Origin: Micromonospora sp. HM5-17
GTDB lineage: Bacteria > Actinomycetota > Actinomycetes > Mycobacteriales > Micromonosporaceae
Assembly: GCF_003762835.1 (NCBI RefSeq)
Contig: NZ_RJWA01000012.1
Coordinates: forward strand, 47,370-111,369
DNA: 64,000 bases
Direction of reading: 5' to 3'
Program-made: the position numbers and the translations under genes
The notes under the pieces: model-generated
Told to the model about the DNA's origin: nothing
The model's database searches: none
The model's input: only the letters and a program-made list of their open reading frames with translations
Shown: positions 41,604 to 50,032 of the stretch, one piece after another
Position numbering within the stretch: position 1 is the stretch's first letter
Layout: each line of letters begins with the position of its first letter

Positions 41604-42830
41604 TCAGGCGCGGGCGAAGACCAGGACCGCGTTGTGGCCGCCGAAGCCGAAGCCGTTGTTCAACGCCGCCGGGATCTCCATCTGCCGCGCCTTGTGCGCC
41701 GCGACGTCGAGGTCGAGCGCGTCGTCGGGGTCGTCGAGGTTGATGGTCGGCGGAACCACGCCGTCCCGGATCGCCAGGATGGTGGCGATCGACTCCAGGG
41801 CGCCGGCGGCACCGAGCAGGTGTCCGGTCATCGACTTGGTCGCGGTCACCACCGGGTGGTCGCCCAGGGCGGCCCGCAACGCGACGATCTCCGCCATGTC
41901 GCCGACCGGGGTCGAGGTGGCGTGGGCGTTGACGTGCACGATGTCCGAGCGGGCGATGTCCGCGTCGGCGATCGCCATGTTGATCGCCCGGATCACGCCC
42001 CGGCCCTCGGGGTGCGGCTGCACGATGTCGTACCCGTCGGAGGTGAGCCCGGCGCCGGCCAGCCGGCAGTAGACCCGGGCGCCCCGCGCCGCGGCGTGGT
42101 CGGCCCGCTCCAGGACGATCGCCCCGGCCCCCTCGCCCAGGACGAACCCGTCGCGCGCCTTGTCCCAGGGGCGGGAGGCCCGCTCTGGCTCGTCGTTGCG
42201 GGTGGACATCGCCCGCATCGACGCGAACCCGGCGATCGGCAGCGGGTGGATGACGGACTCGGTGCCGCCGGCCAGGACCACGTCGGCCCGGCCGGAGCGG
42301 ATCAGGTCCAGACCGAGTGCGACCGCCTCCGCCCCGGTGGCGCAGGCGCTCGCCATCGAGTGAACCCCGGCCTGGGCGCCCAGTTCGAGGCCGATCCAGG
42401 CGGCCGGCCCGTTCGGCATCAGCATCGGCACCGTGTGCGGGGAGACCCGCCGCGGGCCGGAGGTCTCCAGGATGTCGTCCTGGGCCAGCATGGTGGTGGC
42501 GCCGCCGATCCCCGTACCGAAGCTGACGGCGATCCGCTCGGGCTCGGGTGGGGCCTCGGCCAGCCCGGCGTCGGCCCACGCCTCCTGGGTGGCGATCAGC
42601 GCGATCGCCTCCGAGCGGTCCAGGCGGCGCAGCCTGACCCGATCCAGCTTCTCGCTCGGTTCGACCGCGAGTTCCGCGGCGATCCGGACAGGCAGTTGCG
42701 CGGCCCACTCCTGGGTGAGCGCCCGCACCCCGGAGCGGCCCGCCAGCATTGCCTCCCAGGTCGACGCGACGTCTCCGCCGAGCGGGGTCGTCGCGCCGAG
42801 CCCGGTGACAACGACGTCGGGACGACCCAT
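41604..42830 (-). CDS. fabF: 3-oxoacyl-ACP synthase II
   Basis: 408 residues of thiolase-fold condensing enzyme. The Cys-His-His triad is complete: SMASACATGAEA, NAHATSTPVGD and KSMTGHLLGAAGALE. It elongates acyl-ACP with malonyl-ACP in type II fatty-acid synthesis. It follows acpP with a 2-bp gap and has no clear ribosome binding site of its own, so translation is coupled. It is the last gene of fabD-fabH-acpP-fabF. Confidence 0.96.
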   Translation of the reverse strand: MGRPDVVVTGLGATTPLGGDVASTWEAMLAGRSGVRALTQEWAAQLPVRIAAELAVEPSEKLDRVRLRRLDRSEAIALIATQEAWADAGLAEAPPEPERIAVSFGTGIGGATTMLAQDDILETSGPRRVSPHTVPMLMPNGPAAWIGLELGAQAGVHSMASACATGAEAVALGLDLIRSGRADVVLAGGTESVIHPLPIAGFASMRAMSTRNDEPERASRPWDKARDGFVLGEGAGAIVLERADHAAARGARVYCRLAGAGLTSDGYDIVQPHPEGRGVIRAINMAIADADIARSDIVHVNAHATSTPVGDMAEIVALRAALGDHPVVTATKSMTGHLLGAAGALESIATILAIRDGVVPPTINLDDPDDALDLDVAAHKARQMEIPAALNNGFGFGGHNAVLVFARA

Positions 42831-42832
42831 GA

Positions 42833-43072
42833 TCAGGACTGCGCCTCGATGTACGAGACCGCGTCGCCGACGGTCTTCAGGTTCTGCACGTCGTTGTCCG
42901 GGATCTTGACCCCGAACTTCTCCTCGGCGGCGACCACGACCTCCACCATCGAGAGCGAGTCGACGTCGAGGTCGTCGGTGAAGGACTTCTCCTCGGCCAC
43001 GTCGTCCGGGCTCACGCCGGCAACCTCTTCGAGGATCTCGGCGAGGCCGGCGATGATCTCGTCACGGGTCAT
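42833..43072 (-). CDS. acpP: Acyl carrier protein
   Basis: 79 residues, acidic, four-helix carrier. DDLDVDSLSMVEVV contains the Ser of the DSL motif that receives phosphopantetheine. Its size and position between fabH and fabF identify it as the fatty-acid ACP and not a polyketide carrier. ATG 43072 has GAGAGGAAA upstream. Confidence 0.96.
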   Translation of the reverse strand: MTRDEIIAGLAEILEEVAGVSPDDVAEEKSFTDDLDVDSLSMVEVVVAAEEKFGVKIPDNDVQNLKTVGDAVSYIEAQS

Positions 43073-43170
43073 TGCGGTTGTTTCCTCTCCATGGATGGAT
43101 GGGTGACGGCGGTGGATCCGCCAGGATGGCGCCGGGTCCGGGTACGTCCCGGGACCCGGCCGCCGGAAGG

Positions 43171-44109
43171 TCAGGGACAGCGGACGACCTGGCCCGCGTA
43201 GGTGAGGCCGCCACCGAAGCCGAAGAGCAGCACCGGCGCGCCGGAGGGTATCTCACGCCGCTCGACCAGCTTCGACAGGGCCAGCGGCACGCTCGCCGCC
43301 GAGGTGTTGCCGGACTCGACGATGTCCCGGGCGATGACCGCGTTGGCCATGTTGAGCCGCTTCGCGATCCCCTCGATGATCCGCAGGTTGGCCTGGTGCG
43401 GCACGAACGCGGCGATCTCCTCCGGCGCGACGCCGGCCCGTTCGCAGGCCTGCCGGGCGAGCGGGGCGAGCGCGGTGGTGGCCCAGCGGAACACCGCCTG
43501 CCCCTCCTGCTGGATGTACGGGCGCCAGCCCTCGATCCGGATCGAATCACTGCGCTCCGGCACCGAACCCCAGAGCACCGGGCCGATCCCGGTCGGCTCG
43601 TCCGGGCCGGTGGCGGTGACCACCGCCGCCCCCGCGGCGTCGCCGAAGAGGATGCAGGTCGACCGGTCGGTCCAGTCGGTGAAGTCGGAGAGCTTCTCCG
43701 CACCGATCACGATGGCGTTGCGGGCCGCGCCGGCCTGAAGGGCGTGGTCGACGGTGCCGAGGGCGTACGAGAAGCCCGAGCAGGCGGTGTTGATGTCGTA
43801 CGCGCCCGGCGCACTGATGCCGAGCTTGGCGGCGACCCGGCAGGCGACGTTGGGGCTGCGGTCCACCGAGCTGCAGGTGGCGACGACCACCAGGTCGATG
43901 TCGGCGGCGGTCAGGCCCGAATTGGCCAGGGCCTTGTCGGCCGCGGCGGCGGCCATGTCGGCGACGGTCTCGGTGTCGGCGATCCGGCGGGTGACGATGC
44001 CGACCCGCTCCCGGATCCAGGTGTCGCTGGTCTCCACCATCTGTGCCAGCTCGTCGTTGGTGACCACCCGGGACGGCTGGTAGTGCCCGAGGGCGACGAT
44101 CCGGCTCAC
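43171..44109 (-). CDS. fabH: 3-oxoacyl-ACP synthase III
   Basis: 312 residues. Catalytic Cys in NTACSGFSYALG, His in AFVPHQANLRI and the C-terminal Asn region are present, as in KAS III, which starts fatty acids from acyl-CoA and malonyl-ACP. In this group the enzyme usually accepts branched starters. The GTG at 44109 fits the family N-terminus (SRIVALGHYQPSRVV) but has a weak ribosome site; it overlaps the TGA of a 13-codon minicistron, which suggests re-initiation. Confidence 0.95.
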   Translation of the reverse strand: MSRIVALGHYQPSRVVTNDELAQMVETSDTWIRERVGIVTRRIADTETVADMAAAAADKALANSGLTAADIDLVVVATCSSVDRSPNVACRVAAKLGISAPGAYDINTACSGFSYALGTVDHALQAGAARNAIVIGAEKLSDFTDWTDRSTCILFGDAAGAAVVTATGPDEPTGIGPVLWGSVPERSDSIRIEGWRPYIQQEGQAVFRWATTALAPLARQACERAGVAPEEIAAFVPHQANLRIIEGIAKRLNMANAVIARDIVESGNTSAASVPLALSKLVERREIPSGAPVLLFGFGGGLTYAGQVVRCP

Positions 44110-44147
44110 CGGAGCACCGTCCGCGGGTTCTGGGGCTGACCGGTCAT
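44106..44147 (-). CDS. 13-codon minicistron between fabD and fabH
   Basis: ATG 44147 overlaps the fabD stop (ATGA) and has GGAGGA eight bases upstream, the best ribosome site at this junction. It reads MTGQPQNPRTVLR and stops in a TGA that overlaps the fabH GTG (GTGA). It may only carry ribosomes from fabD to fabH. A frameshift that split a longer fabH N-terminus is the alternative. Confidence 0.4.
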   Translation of the reverse strand: MTGQPQNPRTVLR

Positions 44148-45319
44148 GAGAGCTGTCCTCCGATGCGGGCGAGGGGCTGGCCCGGGGCGACCGGGTCGTC
44201 GTGGTGGGCGAGCCAGGCGGTGAGCACCCCGGCGGCGTGCGCGGTGACCGGGATGGTGCCCCGGCGGGTGGCGAGGTGGCCGACGACCTGGCCGGCGGTG
44301 ACCCCGTCGCCCTCGGTCAGGTTCCCCGCGGGGGTGAAGGTGCCGGGGGCGGTGGCGACCACCACCCGGAACCGGGTGGCCGGTGCGGACCCGGCCGGGC
44401 CGCCGTGCCGGGCGATCAGGTCGCGGGCGGCGGGAAGGTCGTCCGGGGTGTTCAGGGTGACGATCTCCGGGACGGCGCCGCTGCCCCTGAGCTCGCGCTT
44501 GAGCAGTCCGGCGAGGGTCCCCGCCGGGGGAAGCTCGATCACGGCGGTGACGCCGAGGTCGACCAGGGTACGCATGCAGCGGTCCCAGCGGACCGGCGCG
44601 GTCACCTGACGTACCAGCCGCTGCACCATCTCCCGGCCGTGGCGTACCGCCGTGCCGTCGGCGTTGGAGAGGAGGAGCCGGGTTGGGTCGGCCGGGGTGA
44701 TGCCGGCGGCGACCGTCGCCAGCGCCTGCTCGGCGGGGGCCATGTAGGGGGTGTGGAAGGCGCCCGCGACCTGCAACGCCATGATCCGGCTCTTGGCCGG
44801 CGGCTCGGCGGCGAGCTTCGCCAGCCGGTCGACGGGGCCGGCGACCACGATCTGACCGGCACCGTTGAAGTTCGCCGGGTGTAGTCCGTGGGACTCGACC
44901 GCGGCGAGCACCTCGGTCTCGTCGCCGCCGAGGACCGCCGACATACCGGTCGGCTCGAGCGCGCAGGCGGCGGCCATCTCGCGGCCGCGTACGCCGGCGA
45001 GGGTGACCGCGCTCTCGGGGCTCAGCACGCCGGCCAGGGCGGCGGCGGCCAGCTCCCCGACGCTGTGGCCGGTGGTGGCCGCCACGTCGTGCATCGGCAG
45101 GTGCTCGGCGGCCAACAGCGCGGCGGCGACCAGCAGCGGCTGGGTCCGGGCGGTGTCCCGGATCTCGTCGGCGTCCCCCTCGGTGCCGAGCCGGACGAGG
45201 TCAACACCGGCGAGTGCGGAGAACCAGCGCAGGCGCGCCTCGGCGCCGGGAAGGTCAAGCCACGGGGTCAGGAACCCCGGCTTCTGCGAGCCCTGGCCGG
45301 GGGAGAGTACAGCGAGCAC
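44144..45319 (-). CDS. fabD: Malonyl-CoA:ACP transacylase with a C-terminal carrier-like domain
   Basis: 391 residues, about 80 more than usual FabD. The transacylase (1 to about 305) has the PGQGSQKPGF start, nucleophile GHSVGELAAAAL and the later GAFHTPYM His region. The extra C-terminal part (about 312-391; GTFTPAGNLTEGDGVTAGQVVGHL, then GVLTAWLAHHDDPVAPGQPLARIG) follows the beta-hammerhead pattern of biotinyl/lipoyl domains, but no modifiable Lys stands in the turn (GTIPVTAHAAG instead of a MKM-type motif). FabD charges ACP with malonate. It is the first gene of the fab operon, downstream of fasR. Confidence 0.93.
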   Translation of the reverse strand: MLAVLSPGQGSQKPGFLTPWLDLPGAEARLRWFSALAGVDLVRLGTEGDADEIRDTARTQPLLVAAALLAAEHLPMHDVAATTGHSVGELAAAALAGVLSPESAVTLAGVRGREMAAACALEPTGMSAVLGGDETEVLAAVESHGLHPANFNGAGQIVVAGPVDRLAKLAAEPPAKSRIMALQVAGAFHTPYMAPAEQALATVAAGITPADPTRLLLSNADGTAVRHGREMVQRLVRQVTAPVRWDRCMRTLVDLGVTAVIELPPAGTLAGLLKRELRGSGAVPEIVTLNTPDDLPAARDLIARHGGPAGSAPATRFRVVVATAPGTFTPAGNLTEGDGVTAGQVVGHLATRRGTIPVTAHAAGVLTAWLAHHDDPVAPGQPLARIGGQLS

Positions 45320-45453
45320 GGTTACGACTCTGCGGGATCATCGGCCTCGGCGTGGGTGCCGTGGTGCACCAATCCGTACTACCAGCTTTGTCGGGTACCT
45401 ACAAAAATCAACGGCGATCACGGACTTGTCGGGGTGTCTGTCGGAAAGGGTGC
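45320..45453 (-). promoter_or_regulatory. fabD leader with repeated TGTCGG elements
   Basis: Between fasR and fabD. TTGTCGGG occurs at 45388-45395 and 45426-45433 on the plus strand, and a further TGTCGG at about 45440-45445. These are candidate FasR sites because the regulator gene is adjacent. The AT-rich stretch 45403-45409 is the likely core promoter area. Confidence 0.35.
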
Positions 45454-46683
45454 TCAATGTCCGTGTCCGGGCCCGACCGGTGGGGATGGGTCGAGACGTC
45501 CGATCGTGAGCGCCATCCGCAGCGCGAAGGCGTCCCGCGCGGTCAGCGGTGAGAAACCGGTCACGTCAGCCACCCGACGCAGCCGGTACCGGACGGTGTT
45601 CGGGTGCACGAACAGCGCCCGGGCCGCGCTCTCCAGCACCCCGCCGGCGGCGAAGAAGGCGTCCAGGGTCTCCAACAGCTCGCCGCCGGCCCGGACCAGG
45701 GCGGCGTAGACGTCCTGGCGCAGTATCCGGCGCGCCTCCGGGTCGCCGGCCAGGGTCCGCTCCGGCAGCAGGTCGGCGGCGGCCACCGGGCGGGGCGCGG
45801 CCGGCCAGGCGGGGGCTGCCCGGAAGCCGGCCAGCGCGGCCCGCGCCGAGTCGGTCGCGGCGTCCAGGCTCGGCACCGCCGGCCCCACCACCACCGGACC
45901 CGACCCGAAGCCGGCGAGGAGCTTCTTGGTGGCGGCCAGCGGGTCGGCGGCGCCGCCCAGCACCACCACCAGCCGGTCGCCGTGCACCCCGCCGATCATC
46001 TCCAGCCCCAGCCTGCGGGTGACCCGGTAGATGGTGTGCAACACGGCGGCCACCTCGCCGCCCGGGGAGCGGCCCACCGCCACCGCCACCGGCGGCGCGT
46101 CCGACCAGCCCAGCGCCGCCGCGCGGCTGGCCAGCACGTCCGGGGAGTCGCCGCGCAGCAGCGCGTCCACCAGCAGCGCCTGCAACCGGGCGTCCCAGGA
46201 GCCGCGCGACTCGGCGGCCCGCGCGTACGCCCGGGCCGCGGCGAAGGCGATCTCCCGGGAGAACTTGAGTACCGCCTCGTGCAGCAGCCGCTCCTCGCCG
46301 GGCGCGGCGAGGTGGGGGACCTGCTCCTCGACGACGTCGATGGTGACCTTGATCAGCGCCACCGTCTGCTGGAGGCTGATCGACCGGGCCAGCTCCCGGG
46401 GCGCGGTGGCGAAGACCTCGTCGGATACCTCCTGTGGGTTGCCGGCACCGTCGACGCCGCCCGCCTCGGCGCTCGCCGGCCGGGACCGCAGCCACTCGAC
46501 CAGCGAGCGGACCCCGGACTGGGCGACCAGCATCACCCAGGAGCGCTGCTCGGCCGGGAGCTCCCGGAACCACGGCAGCGTCTCGTCCATCCGGGCCACG
46601 CTCGCCGAGGCGAGCGCCCCCGCCGCCCGCTCGATCTGGCGCAGCGTCGCCGCCAGCTCGCCGTCCCCCGCGTCGTTGACCAC
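45454..46683 (-). CDS. fasR: FasR-like PucR-family activator of fatty-acid synthesis
   Basis: 409 residues. There is no classical N-terminal DNA-binding domain; the middle is a GGDEF-like PucR/CdaR region and the C-terminus carries a PucR helix-turn-helix, ESAARALFVHPNTVRYRLRRV. In Streptomyces the protein of this type directly upstream of fabD-fabH-acpP-fabF activates that operon, and the order is the same here. GTG 46683 is the start. The divergent PAP2 gene begins only 61 bp away, so the two promoters overlap. Confidence 0.88.
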   Translation of the reverse strand: MVNDAGDGELAATLRQIERAAGALASASVARMDETLPWFRELPAEQRSWVMLVAQSGVRSLVEWLRSRPASAEAGGVDGAGNPQEVSDEVFATAPRELARSISLQQTVALIKVTIDVVEEQVPHLAAPGEERLLHEAVLKFSREIAFAAARAYARAAESRGSWDARLQALLVDALLRGDSPDVLASRAAALGWSDAPPVAVAVGRSPGGEVAAVLHTIYRVTRRLGLEMIGGVHGDRLVVVLGGAADPLAATKKLLAGFGSGPVVVGPAVPSLDAATDSARAALAGFRAAPAWPAAPRPVAAADLLPERTLAGDPEARRILRQDVYAALVRAGGELLETLDAFFAAGGVLESAARALFVHPNTVRYRLRRVADVTGFSPLTARDAFALRMALTIGRLDPSPPVGPGHGH

Positions 46684-46744
46684 GGCCCCAGCCTGCCACG
46701 TGCCAACCCGGTCACCTACCAGCCGGCCGTGGCATCATGCTGCG

Positions 46745-47410
46745 ATGGTTGCTCGCCCGTCCCTGGTCGTGCCGGTGTGCGCGGCCGCCGGGTTCCTGGT
46801 CCTCCTGGCGCTCACCATCGTCGACTGGACGCCGCTGAACCGCGTCGACGCCGCGGTCAGCGACGCCTTCCGGGCGTACGGCGACCACAGCTCGGGCCTT
46901 GTCGCGGTGGTGCGGGTGGCGACCGACTTCGTCGCCACCGTGCCGTTCGTCGCCACCGGCCTGGTGGTCGGCGCCGCGCTCGCCGTCCGGGGCGAGCGCC
47001 GGCCCGCCCTGCTCTGCGTCGCGGTGACGATACTGGTGCCGCTGCTCTGGGGGCTGATGCACTGGCTGGTGCACCACCCGCGGCCGGAGGACGGCTTCGT
47101 GACGGTGACCAGCAACGGGTTCCCGAGCGGGCACACCAGCAACGCGGCGGCGGCGGCCCTGGTGGCCGTCCACCTGATCTGGCCGCGGTCGAACCGCCGG
47201 GTTCGGCTCGTGACGCTCGGGCTCGCGGCCGCCTTCGCGCTCCTCGCCGGGCTGACCCGGGTGTTCCTGGTGGTCCACTGGCCGACCGACGTCCTCGGGG
47301 GCTGGCTGCTGGCGCTGGCCGTCGTCCCGGCGACGGCCCGGCTGCTCGCCGGGGGCGTGCCGCAGGGCCGTGACCGTCTCGTCCGCTCCCGTCCCGGGCC
47401 GGCGGCCTGA
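46745..47410 (+). CDS. PAP2-family membrane phosphatase
   Basis: 221 residues and about five to six membrane helices. The three phosphatase motifs are present: VHHPRPEDG (short version of motif 1), PSGHTSNAAA (motif 2) and TRVFLVVHWPTDVLGG with Arg, His and Asp (motif 3). Such enzymes dephosphorylate undecaprenyl pyrophosphate or phosphatidate at the outer membrane face. ATG 46745 has no clear Shine-Dalgarno site and the transcript may be nearly leaderless. Confidence 0.88.
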   Translation: MVARPSLVVPVCAAAGFLVLLALTIVDWTPLNRVDAAVSDAFRAYGDHSSGLVAVVRVATDFVATVPFVATGLVVGAALAVRGERRPALLCVAVTILVPLLWGLMHWLVHHPRPEDGFVTVTSNGFPSGHTSNAAAAALVAVHLIWPRSNRRVRLVTLGLAAAFALLAGLTRVFLVVHWPTDVLGGWLLALAVVPATARLLAGGVPQGRDRLVRSRPGPAA

Positions 47411-47413
47411 CCC

Positions 47414-47456
47414 GACCGCCCCCGGCCGCGCCGGGGAGCGCCCCGTCCGGGCGGTC
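47414..47456. terminator. Bidirectional terminator
   Basis: Outer arms GACCGCCC (47414-47421) and GGGCGGTC (47449-47456), with an inner hairpin CCCCGGC-CGC-GCCGGGG (47420-47436), between the convergent PAP2 and response-regulator genes. Confidence 0.6.
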
Positions 47457-47457
47457 C

Positions 47458-48150
47458 TCACGGTGCCGGCAGGTTCAGCTCCTGGGCGAGGATGGCTGCC
47501 TGGACGCGGCTGCGCAGGCCGAGCTTGCCGAGGATACGGCTGACGTGGGTCTTGGTGGTGCTCTCCGCCATCCGCAGCCGCTCGGCGATCTCCTGATTGG
47601 AGAGGCCGAGCCCGAGGCAGGCCAGGACGTCCCGTTCCCGGGGGGTCAGCTCGGCCACCGCCGCCCGGGTCGCGGCCGGCGCGCCGGGCGCGGTGGCGGC
47701 GAAGGCCGTGATCAGTCTCCGGGTCACCGCCGGGGCGATCACCCCCTCGCCCCGGGCGACGGTCCGCACCGCCTCGACCAGCCCCTCGGCGTCGGTGTCC
47801 TTGAGCAGGAACCCGGCCGCACCGGCCCGTAACGCGCCGAAGACGTACTCGTCGAGGTCGAAGGTGGTCAGCACCAGGACGTCGGCGAGACCCTCGGCGA
47901 CGATCTCACGGGTCGCGCCGACCCCGTCGAGCCGCGGCATCCGGACGTCGAGCACGGCGACGTCCGGTCGGAGCCGACGGCACAGCGCCAGCGCCTCCTC
48001 GCCGTCGGCGCCCTGCCCGACCACCTCGATGCCGGGTGCCCCGGCCAGGATCAGGACGAGGCCGGCGCGTACCGCCTCCTGGTCGTCGACGACGATCACC
48101 CGAACCGGCCGGTCGGGAGAGTCGTGGCGGGTGCTGATGGGGTCCTCCAT
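47458..48150 (-). CDS. NarL-family response regulator
   Basis: 230 residues. The receiver domain has the phosphorylated Asp in VAVLDVRMPRLDG, acid residues in VVDDQEAV and the conserved Lys in LLKDTDAEG. A LuxR-type DNA-binding domain follows (LTPRERDVLACLGLGLSNQEIA, then STTKTHVSRILGKL). It is encoded 27 bp downstream of the kinase, its evident partner. The signal is unknown. Confidence 0.93.
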   Translation of the reverse strand: MEDPISTRHDSPDRPVRVIVVDDQEAVRAGLVLILAGAPGIEVVGQGADGEEALALCRRLRPDVAVLDVRMPRLDGVGATREIVAEGLADVLVLTTFDLDEYVFGALRAGAAGFLLKDTDAEGLVEAVRTVARGEGVIAPAVTRRLITAFAATAPGAPAATRAAVAELTPRERDVLACLGLGLSNQEIAERLRMAESTTKTHVSRILGKLGLRSRVQAAILAQELNLPAP

Positions 48151-48177
48151 TGCTGCTGGTCGGGTCTGCCGTGGTGC

Positions 48178-49659
48178 TCAGGCCGCCCGCGCCGGGGCGC
48201 CCGGCCGTGAGGTTCCGGGCCCCGGTTCCGGCCCATCTTCGGCGGCCGGGCCCGCCGGAGCCGTCTCCGGCTCGACCTCCCGCTCGCCGGTCTCGGGCTC
48301 GCCCGGCTCCGACGGTTCCCATCCGGCCGTCGCGGGCGCGGCCGAATCGTGCTCGGCTGTCGCGTGCTCGGCGGTTCCGCGCTCGGCTGTTCCAGACCAG
48401 GTCGTCTCCGCCTCGGTCGGAAACTCCGCCCGTACCCGCCATCCGGACCCGCACGGGCCGGCGGTGAACCGACCGTGTAGCAGGGTGACCCGTTCCCGCA
48501 TCCCGATCAGGCCGGCCCTCGCGCCTGGGAGTCCGGCCCCGGCCGACGGGCGGGCCGGGTTCCCGGCCTCCTCCGCGTCGGGACCGGGGAGCGGGTTGGT
48601 GATGGTGAGCCGGAGCGACCCGGGCCGGTAGTCGACGGTCACCGTCGCCGAACCCGCGCCGTGTTTGAGCGCGTTGGTCAGCGACTCCTGGACGACGCGG
48701 TACGCGGCCAGGTCCACCCCGACCGGCAGCGGCCGGGCCTCGCCGACGGTCTCGAACCGTACGGCCAGGCCCGCGGCCCGTGCCTGCGCGATCAACCGGT
48801 CCACCTCGGCCAGCCGGACCCGCAGCGGTCCCTCCGCGCCGTCGAGGCCGGGTGGTACGCCGTCGGCCTCGGCGGTGACCTCGGCGGGTTCCCGGAGCAG
48901 GCTGATCATCCGGCGCATCTCGTTGAGCCCCTGCACGCTGTTCTCCCGGATCACCCGCAGCGCCTGCTCCACCTGCCCACGGTCCAGGTTCGGTATCGAG
49001 AGCGCGGCGGTGGCGTGGATGGCGACCGCGCTCAGGTGATTCGCGACGACGTCGTGCAGTTCCCGGGCCATCCGACTCCGTTCCGCCGCCACCGCCTGCC
49101 GGCGGTCGAGTTCGGCCAGCCGGGCCGTCTGCTCGGCCCGAGCCCGCTCGGCCGCGGCCTGGTCGCGGTACTGCCGGACGCTGATGCCGGTCACCACCGG
49201 CAGTACGCCGACCAGCACCACCGGGACGGCCAGCGCGACACCCTGCCAGGATGGCGGAGTCACGAGCACCACGCCGAGCAGGGCGGCCACGCCGGTGAGG
49301 GCGAGACTGATCCGCAGCAGCAGGCGCCACAACCGGGGTGGGCCGTACACGCAGGAGTCGTAGAGCACCTGGGTGTAGACCAGGGCGGTGGCGAGCGAGA
49401 AGCCCGAGGCCAGGTCGACGAGGAACGCGACGGTGCCGAGGACCAGACCGGTCCGGGTCGCGACCCGGCGGAGCGCCACCGCCGTGCAGGCGACGGCGAG
49501 CGTGCCGACGAAGACCACCGGCGGGGCGGGCAGCAGGCCGGGGTTGAGCGGCCGGTACGCGTCGAGGGCCAGCATCAGCAGCCCGCCCAGGAACGTGGCG
49601 GAGGCCAGCACCAGGTCCCGCGACAGGGTGCCGCGATCCAGGATCCGCCACGTCGTCAC
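48178..49659 (-). CDS. Membrane sensor histidine kinase (HisKA_3) with acidic repeat tail
   Basis: 493 residues. About five to six N-terminal helices (20-165) form the membrane sensor, then the dimerisation domain RMARELHDVVANHLSAVAIH with the phosphorylated His, and an HATPase with VQESLTNALKHG and AGLIGMRERVTLLHG. The kinase core ends near residue 415. It is followed by a 75-residue tail rich in Thr/Ala/Glu/Pro, with TAERGTAEHATAEHDS-type repeats. The tail is not part of the catalytic fold. It is paired with the adjacent response regulator. Confidence 0.92.
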   Translation of the reverse strand: MTTWRILDRGTLSRDLVLASATFLGGLLMLALDAYRPLNPGLLPAPPVVFVGTLAVACTAVALRRVATRTGLVLGTVAFLVDLASGFSLATALVYTQVLYDSCVYGPPRLWRLLLRISLALTGVAALLGVVLVTPPSWQGVALAVPVVLVGVLPVVTGISVRQYRDQAAAERARAEQTARLAELDRRQAVAAERSRMARELHDVVANHLSAVAIHATAALSIPNLDRGQVEQALRVIRENSVQGLNEMRRMISLLREPAEVTAEADGVPPGLDGAEGPLRVRLAEVDRLIAQARAAGLAVRFETVGEARPLPVGVDLAAYRVVQESLTNALKHGAGSATVTVDYRPGSLRLTITNPLPGPDAEEAGNPARPSAGAGLPGARAGLIGMRERVTLLHGRFTAGPCGSGWRVRAEFPTEAETTWSGTAERGTAEHATAEHDSAAPATAGWEPSEPGEPETGEREVEPETAPAGPAAEDGPEPGPGTSRPGAPARAA

Positions 49660-50032
49660 GTCCCGATCCCATCACACCGTCGTGCCCCGGCCCTCGGCCC
49701 CGGTGACGATCCGACCCGGGACCGGGTCCGCCGAAGGATGTATCCGCCGAAGGACGTACCGGAACCCGCTCCGGTCGATCCGCCCGCGTGCGGCGGGCCC
49801 CGGCCGTCGGCATGGCGCTGCCGGGTCCGGCGTGGCCGGATCCGGACGACATTCACCTCATAGGGGTTAGATCCCGCTGGTGTGCCGACGGTGACGTCGA
49901 GTCCGCCGCCTCGGACCAGTACGGTGGCATGGTCCCGACGACGCGAACGCCCGACCGGTTCGGTGCCGGCAGCGTCGGCACCACCGCCGCGTGGGGCGGG
50001 ACCGTCCGAGCGGCGAGCGTGAGGAGGCCTGG
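49660..50032. other. Gene-free region
   Basis: 373 bp between the kinase gene (minus) and the hypothetical gene at 50033 (plus). Bases 49850-49870 are AT-richer (CACCTCATAGGGGTTAGATC) and may hold a promoter. Overlapping open frames here lack ribosome sites and I do not support any of them. Confidence 0.45.
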
